From: Protea cynaroides
Taxonomy: Eukaryota; Streptophyta; Magnoliopsida; Proteales; Proteaceae
NCBI GenBank assembly: GCA_028583415.1
Contig: CM053270.1
Location: 5,402,342 to 5,466,341 of the forward strand
Direction: 5' to 3'
DNA length: 64,000 bases
Part shown: one piece after another, positions 45,331 to 54,802 of the stretch
How the letters are laid out: each line of letters starts with the position of its first letter
How positions within the stretch are numbered: position 1 is the first letter of the stretch
Program-made: the position numbers and the translations under genes
The notes under the pieces: generated by a model
Told to the model about the DNA's origin: nothing
What the model saw: only the letters and a program-made list of their open reading frames with translations
The model's database searches: none

Positions 45331-48300
45331 AACGTGCCTTGATCGTCGAAAAGATTAGGATACTCCTTCCTCATTGCGCTCTCCTATTCCCAAGTAATTT
45401 CTTCGACATTTTGGCTTCTCCAATGCACCTTCACATAATGAACATCCTTGGTTCGAAGTTGCTGTACCTTACGGCTTGAGAGCATCACAGGCAGCACTTC
45501 GAATGTTAAGTCTTCAATCAAGTCTGGGGGGTCTGCTGTCAGGATGTGCGATGAGTCTCTGACATACTTCTTCAACAATGATACATGGAACACATCATGA
45601 ACACTTGACATAGATGGTGGTAGAGCCAATTGATATGCTACATTACCACGTCTGGTCAATATCTCGTATGGTCCTACATACCTGGGGCATAGCTTCCCCT
45701 TCTTACCAAACCGTTTCAGACCTCACACCGGTGATATCTTCAAGAATACTTTGTCACCCACTGCAAACTTCAGATCTCGACGTCGATTATCCGCATAGTG
45801 CTTCTGTCGAACTTGAGCTGTCTTTACTCTTTCCTTGATCTGATCAATCACTTGACAAGTTTCTTCAACGAACTCCGGTCCTATAATTGTTCTTTCTCCC
45901 ACCTCGTTCCATAACAAAGGTGTTCGACACTTTTTCCCATAGAGTGCTTCATATGGAGCCATCTGAATTGTAGCCTGATAGCTGTTGTTATAAGCAAACT
46001 CGATAAGTGATAGTTTATCATCCCAAGCTCCCTTGAAATATAATGCACAAGCTCGGAGCATATCTTCTAAAATTTGAATAGTTCGTTCTGACTGTCCGTT
46101 CGTCTGAGGGTGAAAAGCTGTACTGAACTTCAACTTTGTTCCCATAGCTTTCTGTAATCCTTCCTAGAACTTTGATGTAAAACGGGGATCTTTGTCAGAT
46201 ACTATACTCTCTGGGACGCCATGAAGTCTGACTATATTATCAACATATAACTTGGCCAGTTTCTCTATGGTATACTGAGGTCTGACCGTAATAAATCGAG
46301 CTGTCTTGGTGAGTCGATCTACTATTACCCAAACTACATCCACTGACCTTGGTGTCAAAGGTAGACCAGTGACGAAATCCATAGTAATGCAATCCCATTT
46401 CCATGCAGGTTCCGGTAATGGTTGTAATAAACCTGCGGGTATCTGCCTTTCTGCTTTAACTTGTTGACAATTCAGACATTGGAACATAAAATGAGCTATA
46501 TCTGCTTTCATACCCCTCCACCAATAAAGTCTTCTTAAATCATGGTACATTTTGGTACTTCCTGGATGTACCGAATATGGAGTGTCATGAGCTTCAGTCA
46601 TAACTCGATCTCTGATATTGCAGTCTTCACTCTCAGGTATACATAACCGTCCACGATACCTGAGTACCTTGTCTGAATCCAAGGTAAAGTCAGGATTGCT
46701 CGTACCCTTCTCAAGGTCTTCTTGTACTGTCTTGAGATGTGGATCCTGTAGGATTGCTATTTTGACTTCATCAACTAGATCCGGTGAGATCTTCAAAGCT
46801 GCGAACATCATGGTGAACTTATGAATTAAGCCTTGCTCGAATGGATCTTCTGTAGTCTCTATTATATACTCTTCATCGCCTTCAATTGAACTTGAGGCTG
46901 CGGCACATAATGCAGCATTGGTACTTGGTCCTGCCTCAGGTTTCGATGCCCACTTTCTGCTTAAGACATCAGCCACAACATTTGCTTTACCCGGATGGTA
47001 CTGGATGTCACAATCATAATCTTTCAACAATTCCAGCCATCTTCTTTGTCTCATATTCAGATCCTTCTGAGTGAAAAGATAAGTTAAGCTCTTGTGATCT
47101 GACTTAATCTGAAACTTCTCACCGTACAAGTAGTGTCTCCAAGTCTTGATTGCATGTATAACCGCTGCTAACTCCAAATCATGACTTCAAAGTCTGAAAA
47201 CACTTCTCGCATTCATCTGTCCATATGAATTTCTCCCCCTTCTTAGTCAATCTGGTGAGTGGAACAGCGATCCTGGAGTAATCTTCCACGAATCTTCTAT
47301 AATAACCAGCCAACCCAAGGAAACTACGAATCTCCGCAACAGATTTTGGTGCTTCCCATCCTACTATAGCAGCTATCTTACTTGGATCAACCTTGATACC
47401 GTCTTCAGATACTACATGGCCCAAGAAAGCCACTTTCTTCAGCCAAAACTCGCACTTCTTGAACTTAGCATAAAGCTTCTCCTGTCTCAGCCATTGAAGG
47501 GCTGCTCTTAAGTGTGTTGTATGAGCCTCCATGTCCTTTGAGTAGACCAATATGTCATCGATGAATACGATGACCGAAGTGTCCAACATATCATGAAACA
47601 CTCGGTTCATCAGTTCCATGAACGACACTGGGGCATTGGTCAACCCGAATGACATGACTAGAAACTCATAATGCCCATACCTCGTCCTGAAAGCAGTCTT
47701 CGGAATATCTCCGGCCTTGATCTTCAGTTGGTGATACCCCGATCGGAGATCAATCTTCGAGAAAACATTTGCACCCTACAATTGATCGAACAGATCATCG
47801 ATTCTAGGCAAAGGATACCGATTCTTGATCGTCAACTTGTTCAGTTCATGGTAGTCAATGCATAGTCTTACACTTCTGTCTTTCTTCTTGACAAATAATA
47901 CAGGTGCTCCCCAAGGCGATATGCTAGGTCATATGAAACCCTTATCTAACGATTCTTGTAACTGGGTCTTCAACTCCTTTAACTCGGTAGGGGCCATCCT
48001 GTATGGTGCTTTAGACACCGATGCCGAACCTGGCATAAGGTCTATTACAAACTCTGTAGCCTTGTCCGATGGTAGACCTGGAAGCTCCTCTGGAAATACA
48101 TCTGGGAACTCTCGAACCACATCTATATCTTCCATCTTGTGTGACTCTGTCGTGATGTCGACTACAGATACTAGATACCCCACTCCCCCTTTCTCTAAGC
48201 ATCGCTTAGCTTTTAGGGTGGAAAGGATCAGCTTCCGCCTCCTAGGTAGCTTGATCCCAGTGAAGCTATACTCCTTTCCCTTTTTGTCTGTAAGCACAAG

Positions 48301-48611
48301 CTTCCTTTCACCACATAATAGGATAGCTGAATGATGGCCTAGCCAATCCATTCCCAAGATGACATCAAAGTCTGCCATCTCGAGTAGCACCAAACTTGCT
48401 TCTAAGTCTCGGCCCTCAATACATACTATACATGGTCCATAATATTCAGTCAAAGCCACTTCGACTCCTAGCGGAGAGCGAACTATCAAGCTTGGGTTCA
48501 AGTGCTTGATTGGTAACTCCATTCGCTTCCCAAAGGAAATAGAAACAAAGGAGTGCGTGGCCCCAGAGTCAAATAGTACTCTGGCAGGTATACCAGCTAC
48601 ATTTATAATTC
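45320..48611 (-). pseudogene. pol: pol of element E (interrupted, RNase H active site deleted)
   Basis: Protease and N-terminal RT are open from 48611 to about 47929, ending at a TGA in place of Arg. A TAG at 47776-47778 replaces Gln. The RT frame 47655-47179 keeps [10 protein letters not shown]. About 190 bp are missing at 47178, joining TLKS to HDLELAAV and removing the RNase H TDAS block. The rest of RNase H and integrase (47177-46164) is open with [17 protein letters not shown] and WDCITMDF, stopped by a TAG for Trp near 46167. Integrase core 46145-45723 and tail 45659-45320 follow with single breaks. Confidence 0.9.
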
Positions 48612-48694
48612 CTAAAATTTTATTATCCCTTAGTTCTACATGCGCATACACACAATGAAAATAGTAAGCCAAATAGTAAGGGATAGAGTCATAC
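48612..48694 (-). other. Predicted 83-nt intron between gag and protease (element E)
   Basis: Minus strand TCACTG|GTATGACT at 48694 and ATTTTAG|GAATTA at 48612. One base shorter than in A and C, so gag and pol lie in different frames in the DNA, yet the predicted splice restores the same join. Confidence 0.72.
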
Positions 48695-49976
48695 CAGTGA
48701 CCACATCGGGTGATGCGACTGCTTCTTCAGTAGTGACCGCATATACTTTTCCTTGCTGTGGAGGTTGCTTCCTAGGTAGAGTGTAGGTCTTTGCAATATG
48801 ACCCACTTGCTGACAGTTGAAACATTTAATGTTCGGGTTGTGTCTAGCGAACTGTGGCACAGGTGGTGCTGTATTGTTCCTTGCAGGCACTGTAGCGGTC
48901 TGAGCCCTGCATAGGCGGAAAGGTCTATTGTTACCGCCACCCGAACTCTCAATAGAGGGTCTCTTCACTCCTCTGTTTTGTGCAAAGAAGCTGTCCCTCT
49001 GACTAGATTCTATCACTCTCGCAACCTGCACAGCCTCATTATAAATTTTCTTGTCCAGCCCCAATATGTGCTCTCTGATGCCTCCACGCAGTCCAATGGT
49101 GAACCTGCCTATCTTGGTCTCTTCCTCTTGCATACTTGCCGGTGCGAAGAAAAATAACTCCTCGTACCTCTGCTGGTAAGCATCCACAGTCGACTGAGAT
49201 TGTTGTAGATTGAGGAACACCCTCTCCATCTGATCCCTGAAACTCTTCGGGAAGTATTTATCGAAGAAGGCAACTTTGAATGCTTCCCAATCCACCTGTG
49301 CATGCTTCGTCTCCAGATATGCCCGTGTGGAATTCTACCAAGCAATCGCATCTTCCTTTAGCATATGAGTGGCAAAGAGGACCTTTTCATCCTCTGTACA
49401 GGTCATCAGTCAGAAATTCTTCTCCATTTCTGTAACCTACTGTGTTGGCCACAATGGTTTCTCTGTCTTACCTGTGAATGAAGAAGGCTTCAACTTTAAG
49501 AATCTATCCACCGCCCTGCTCAGATCGTGCTGTCCCTGTGTGTTCATTTCGTACCATGGTGGTGGATACGGATATGCTCCCTGATAAGCAGAAGATGATG
49601 GAAACTGGTGCAGTGGTGGTACATTCTGGGGTTGGCCCATCGGCCCTGGACTACCATGCGTCGGCTGTGTAGTATTATTTGTTCCAGACTCTGGCGTACC
49701 TCCAATGGGAGCGGAACCCGGTGGCCTGAACATCTTCAGTATCTCGCTCAGGAATTATTTCTGCTGAGCTTGCATCTGATAGACCAGGTTTGTAACAATG
49801 GTCTCAGAATTCCTGTGAGGTGGGCTAGGTAAATTTGTCGGTACTTCTGGAACCTGTTCTTCCTCAACTTCTGAGCTTGGCTCTCTAACATAGCCTGTTT
49901 CCACCTATTCTTCTTCCTCGAGGCGCATCCTGGCCTGGTGACGCTTCCAACTCCTACGACCGTTTCCGCCCACCAT
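48695..49976 (-). pseudogene. gag: gag of element E (interrupted)
   Basis: ATG at 49976 (MVGGNGRRSWKRHQARM). Stops at about 49905, 49755-49757 (TAA for Glu) and 49437 (TAG for Trp), a shift near 49335, then open from 49295. The gag domain keeps YQQRYEELFFFAPASM. The zinc knuckle reads CFNCQQVGHIAKTY with the last Cys changed to Tyr. It lacks the acceptor that precedes gag in A and C. Confidence 0.85.
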
Positions 49977-49989
49977 CTCAGACTATTCT

Positions 49990-50554
49990 GTTTGGATTTT
50001 TTTCATCTCCTTCTCTTCTCCGGTGGCGCTTCCCTCTGGTTTTCAAGCTTCTACAGTCAGACCGGTCACCCTAGGAGTGGTTTTCTTGCGATTCAAACTT
50101 GGCATATCGTCTCCAGGTAAGTCTCTTCCCTCTCTATCAAGTTTTTATAAATTTTCATATCGTCTTTAACTAGAAATTTTCTATTTTTCTTTGATTGAGA
50201 GATTCTAACCGTAGGAACTCTTTTCCTTCGGCTTAGAAAGGGTTTAGGGACCCCTAAGAGCAAAATCCCTCAACTAATTTGAGGTTTCACCGAACGGTTT
50301 TCATAAAAATCGAATTTTACAAGTTTTAACCTAGGTTTTCAAAAAATTTCGAAATTTCTTGATTTTTCTTAGATTTTCTGAAATTTCTTATTGTAATTGC
50401 CTGTGATTGATCCGTTGAAGAGTGTGGGGGTTACGTAAGTCCTCCTCCCCATGTTTTTGGGTGAGTTCGAGGCTTTTTTCCGAATTACAGTCGTTATGCT
50501 GTCGAAATTTTGACAAAATCTAACCTTTTCTTCTTATTTTCTTTTGTTTTTCAG
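49990..50554 (+). other. First exon and 438-nt 5' UTR intron of the antisense gene of element E
   Basis: TCTCCAG|GTAAGTC at 50117 and TTTTGTTTTTCAG at 50554, five bases before the ATG. The strongest donor of the four copies. The region upstream is shortened: only about 140 bp separate exon 1's end from gag, compared with about 480 bp in A. Confidence 0.65.
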
Positions 50555-50559
50555 TTTAA

Positions 50560-51825
50560 ATGGCTCCACGACGTGCTCTTGGCAAACGTCCTCATGGCTC
50601 GAGCGTGCACGCTTCTCAGCCACCAGCTCCACAACTCGACGAGCATTGGTTCCGTTCCTTGGAGGCACAAGCTCGTTTTCCCTGGTTTGATAGCAAAAAC
50701 ATCGAATCTGGGCGGCGAGTAAACTTGGATCAGTTGGACAGGTTCGATGTGCGGGCAGCTTTTGACACGCTAGGGTGGGTGCCTGTAATCTCCTACACAG
50801 ATACCACTCGTCCCAACCTGGTTAAGCATTTTTATGCTAACCTGGAGCTTCATGGGGATGTCAACGATCCCAATCAGGGTAGGGACTTACGCATCACCAG
50901 CTACGTCAAGGGCGTCCATATTTCCTTCAACACTCATCAGTTGGCCGACCTGCTAGGGGTTCCAAATGATGGAGATCTAGTGTATTGCCCTCCAAAAGTG
51001 AAGGGTTATCTTAGCGAGGATTTACGCCAAGAGATAGCGGAGCAGATCCTAAATCCTGGGGCTCCTATGAAGGCAGCTAGTCTGAAGCCCCTAGCCCGAG
51101 TTTATAGCCGCATCTTTCAGCACGACATTGTGCCCCCGAGCGGCCACTACAGTGAGTTATCTCAGCTCACTCAGTACATCACCTACTGCGTCTGCACCGG
51201 GGAGCGGGTCTCTCTTCCTTACCTCATCATCCAGACCATGCATCAGGCGACCCTGGCCGATCAGGCCAGTAACCTTCCATACGATCGTCTCATCACCTTC
51301 CTTCTACGTCACCTGGGTGTGAGCATGAGAGGCGAGGTGACTGTTGAGGATACCATGACATCCGACATTGATTGGGATGCCATTCAGAGGATGCAGATGG
51401 TCAATCTGCCCGTTAGCGACGACGAGTTGGAGGCTCGCCCTCGCCCACTCGGGAGGGTAGCAGCCGCAGCAGCAGTAGCAGCAGCAGCCAATGCGGCCTA
51501 CGCAGCAGAGGCCGAGCGTGATGATGACGAGGATAGGGCAGAGGGTGTACCAGTGCCAGCTCCACAGCCTACACCTGCAGCCCCACCATCTACATCTACA
51601 GCTGGACCATCTCATCCCCCTCCAGACCCAGTGTTGAGCATGTTTACTGAGATCAGGGACACCCAGAGGGTCATCCTCGAGTCTCAGGGAGAGATGGGTC
51701 AGGAGTTGGGACGTCTGGCTAGTAGCCTATGGGTGACTCAGGACCAGGTGCACTGGCTTAGGGTCACATACGAGCGAGACTATGACATAGCGGACCCTAT
51801 TCCTCCTAGGCCCCCTTCCCCATGA
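50560..51825 (+). CDS. Intact antisense accessory protein of element E (421 aa), plant-transposon-protein-like
   Basis: The longest undamaged accessory frame. It starts MAPRRALGKRPHG just after a spliced 5' UTR and ends RPPSP. Residues about 40-260 match the conserved domain (ARFPWFDSKNIESG, FDTLGWVPVISYTDTTRP, HFYANLELHGDVND, ITSYVKGVHISF, QLADLLGVPNDG, HYSELSQLTQYITY, LPYDRLITFLLRHLGV). Residues about 290-345 are Ala-, Asp- and Pro-rich and probably disordered; the rest is a short helical tail with MFTEIRDTQRV. No signal peptide or membrane segment is seen. It is antisense to E's broken gag-pol. The domain is recognised by pattern; biochemical function is unknown. Confidence 0.78.
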   Translation: MAPRRALGKRPHGSSVHASQPPAPQLDEHWFRSLEAQARFPWFDSKNIESGRRVNLDQLDRFDVRAAFDTLGWVPVISYTDTTRPNLVKHFYANLELHGDVNDPNQGRDLRITSYVKGVHISFNTHQLADLLGVPNDGDLVYCPPKVKGYLSEDLRQEIAEQILNPGAPMKAASLKPLARVYSRIFQHDIVPPSGHYSELSQLTQYITYCVCTGERVSLPYLIIQTMHQATLADQASNLPYDRLITFLLRHLGVSMRGEVTVEDTMTSDIDWDAIQRMQMVNLPVSDDELEARPRPLGRVAAAAAVAAAANAAYAAEAERDDDEDRAEGVPVPAPQPTPAAPPSTSTAGPSHPPPDPVLSMFTEIRDTQRVILESQGEMGQELGRLASSLWVTQDQVHWLRVTYERDYDIADPIPPRPPSP

Positions 51826-51868
51826 TTGTCCCTTTTTATTTTTCTTCTCTTTTGACTGATTATATAAT

Positions 51869-51900
51869 AGGGTAACTGTCCGATTTGTGGACTGTACCCT
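51869..51900 (+). other. Conserved hairpin downstream of the antisense gene (element E)
   Basis: AGGGTA...TACCCT outer stem, bulged A, inner CTGTCC/GGACTG with one T-T mismatch, loop GATTTGT. It lies 43 bases after the stop. The paired change relative to B (A-T to G-C) supports the fold. Confidence 0.55.
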
Positions 51901-52138
51901 GTAGCACTATTTTATCTCATACTCATTTTCTATTTAATGAAAATTTTTATGGTTTTTCCTAACTAGTGCATGGGTATCATTAAAATTCCATATTTAATAC
52001 AGTATATTAAGCTCTTTCTTAATCAGTCTCAGGTATCAAAAATGCTTAGGGTGTGTCTGTATTAAAATTTTTAAATTTTTCCTAACTCAGTTCATCGACT
52101 TAGTTAAGTGCAATAAAGTCTGTAGACAGAGCCCGAGG

Positions 52139-52150
52139 GCTCTGATACCA
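52139..52150 (-). promoter_or_regulatory. Primer-binding site of element E
   Basis: TGGTATCAGAGC on the minus strand, three bases from the LTR end. Confidence 0.9.
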
Positions 52151-52153
52151 AGT

Positions 52154-54518
52154 TGTCAACCCCAATTCTGAACCAACCAGAATGGTGTGAGTGAACCGTC
52201 ATTAAACCAACGGTTCATACCAGGATTTCGAATAGACCATGTCCACTCATACAAACCATTGCACATAACCACAATCAGAATATAAATAATAAAGCGGAAG
52301 TCTTTAAATAGAATGAACTGAGTATCTATTGATAATTTAAATAAAATATCCCATTATTCAATTTCAATCATAAAATATAATATCATTACATCTCTTTAAA
52401 AGTCAACCGAAAATAACTGAAACAAATAAATAAAATCAAATTAAAGGTACACGTAGAAAGGGCACTCGCATGAAGCGTCATGCTCGTCCTCTCCTGCCTG
52501 TACACCCAGAGCAGCAACATCACTATACGCCGGAGCATTCATGTAGTCATCCACCGTGTAACCTGCATCAACATCTAAAAACAATGTATATACAAAGGAT
52601 GAGCTCACAACTTAGCTCAGTAAGACAATCAGACAGTTTCACAATATTATGCATGAGTAACAATCATTTTATGCTGTGGTCTGGTTTAAGTTTACAATGT
52701 GCTATAGAAAGGTTTGGTGGCCCCCGCACCTCTATACACGAGTGTATGGCACCGCATGGAATCACACCATCGGCCCACATGCACCCATCATGGAACAAAG
52801 ATAGAGCTAAGATACCCCCGTACCTCCCCTGATGCTCTACCCATACCAGTACCTAAGCCCCTACTGGCCAGGTCTCGTAAACTGGGCTCGCAACTAACCA
52901 ATCCTATATGTCATCCATGTACGCTCTATCCCAGCACAGCCGTCTACGACATAGAGATAGAGGTAGACCGTGCAGGCCGGGTTGGAGACCACAATACCTC
53001 AGCTCCCCCTGATACCCTATCCATAACTAACACACTAGGATAGAAACATAACGCAGGTAGACCCTATCCCAACATAACTACCCATGGCATAGAGATAGAG
53101 CTAAAGCATCGTAGACAAGCCAGCGTCGACCTTGGAGACCATAGTGCCACATAACCATGGCCAGGCCAGCATCAACATCGGAGACCACCGTACCCCGACC
53201 TTCCCCTGATGCCCCACCCATACCAAGCAAGTTAAGATAGAATACTACAAAAAGTTCCAGTGTGAGGAATGATCCCAGGCCCATGCCCCACTCCACACAC
53301 TAACGAAAACAATCACATGCTTAACAATCACATCCTATCAATGCATGAACAATAATAATTACTGAAAGTAAAGGATGGCATGTGAATATGCACAAAAATC
53401 ACATCATATATGTTCAGTGTTAATAACAAAGATTTACTGTCCATTAATTATTAGGTGTAGGTCAGATTCCCTTACCTGACGCTCGTTTGATAGCTTGCTC
53501 CACGTTGCAAGATCCAAACGTAAAGTCACAAAGTCCTACAATATTATTAGGGTTTCATTAGAATATTTTTCTTAGAGTTTCATGTTGGTCGAAAACCAAC
53601 AAGGTTACAAAATACCCTCACAGAGCTGACCGGTGGCATGTACCGGTCGCAGCTCTATGGGGAAGACTGGCGACCGGTATGGTCAGCCGGTCCCCACAAA
53701 CCAGCCTCCCGGAAGATACCGGTGGCCACATACCGGCCGTACTGTGTGCAACCGGTATAGTCGACCGGTATGTCTCTGGAAGACCATACTAGGGTTTTTC
53801 TGACTGCCGTCGGTCATCCTCCATGGATTTCCAGGGTTTTTCCTACCCATTCTAAGTCTGAGCTTTGAGTTAGAGTTATCTCCAACTCATTCAAGTCTTA
53901 TTTCGATGAATATCATCTCGAAACTCGAATCTAGGGTTTGACGGCAACTTAGGGTTTTAAGGTCCAGTTAGGGTGTTAGATCAATACCTACTTTGCATGG
54001 TATTGATCCACCCACACCACTATCCTAGAGACTTAGGGTAAGAAGAGTGGTTAAACACTTACCGTCAACTGGCGTAACGGGAGCGTCGTCGAACGGTAAT
54101 GATGGCACCTCCTTCTTCTTCCTAGCTCCTTCTCCTTTCCAACCTCTTTCTCTTCTTTAGGGTTTGTGAGAGACAATGGAAAGGATTTGAGGAGGTTTAA
54201 GGGTATTTATATAGGCTAGAATTAGGGTTTAGTAACCCTATTAGGATTAGGAAGATTCAGGATTCGAAATTGGGAAAGTGGGACCCATAGAGGTCAATTT
54301 CCAGATCTCCGTAGTCAGCTGCGCAGAGCTAATCGGTCGACCTGTATAAGACTAGTACCATCGACCGGTCAACTTAAAATCATGTTGATTTGATCGTCTT
54401 TGGTCCGATTTCGTACCTATTTGTCATCCACTCGTCTTGTCTGGCCCGGTGATGATCGGAAGACCAGCTACGACACAAACCAATGTTTAGACTGGGTTTA
54501 TGGAGTGCAGGTCTTACG
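52154..54518 (-). repeat. 5' LTR of element E (family 1)
   Basis: 2365 bp, TGTCAACCCCAATTCTG...GGTCTTACG. Nearly identical to 42873-45235. Donor at 54062, ACCGGT clusters at 53625-53775 and 54335-54372, small frame at 52441-52575. Confidence 0.93.
52441..52575 (-). other. Conserved LTR mini-ORF (5' LTR of E), intact
   Basis: Minus-strand 44 codons after GTTTTTAG: DVDAGYTVDDYMNAP, GVQAGEDEHDAS, CECPFCVYL. The 3' LTR copy has a TAG where this one has CAG. Confidence 0.5.
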
Positions 54519-54523
54519 CCTTC

Positions 54524-54731
54524 CGTGCTCAAGGCGTTACCACGGCAACCAAGACTACTCCCGTAGCTCAACAGCAACAAAAGCCAATTACTGAAGGGAT
54601 AAAATGTTTTAACTGCAACCAAGTGGGACATATAGCAAGGGAATGTCTGAAGCTCAAGAAACAGCTACATCAAGGACTAGTTTACGCGGTTACATCTGAG
54701 GATGCTGCCGCATCGCCTGATGTGGTCACAG
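54524..54731 (+). pseudogene. gag: gag of element D, 3' part
   Basis: Continues the gag cut at 42872. Contains an intact zinc knuckle CFNCNQVGHIAREC near 54606-54647 and the conserved DVVTG end. The open frame stops at 54742 if not spliced. Confidence 0.85.
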
Positions 54732-54802
54732 GTATGACTTAAATTTTTAGTTAGTTGTATTACATTGTATGAGCTTGTAGACTAAACCAAAATAAATCAC
54801 AG
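54732..54802 (+). other. Predicted 71-nt intron between gag and protease (element D)
   Basis: GTCACAG|GTATGACT and ATCACAG|GTATCG. Gag and protease lie in different frames here; removal of 71 nt joins them exactly (DVVTG-IVPINVIPARVLF). Confidence 0.75.

Larger units (their letters stand above)
42873..54518 (-). mobile_element. Complete family-1 Ty3/gypsy element E nested in gag of D
   Basis: LTRs 42873-45235 and 52154-54518, PBS 52139-52150, duplicated polypurine tract next to 45236 and a perfect duplication CCTTC (42868-42872 and 54519-54523). The outermost base at the right end has mutated (TTACG for TTACA). Being inside D it is younger than D's insertion. gag-pol is on the minus strand, the antisense gene on the plus strand. 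The leader has a deletion of about 340 bp relative to A and C. Confidence 0.95.
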
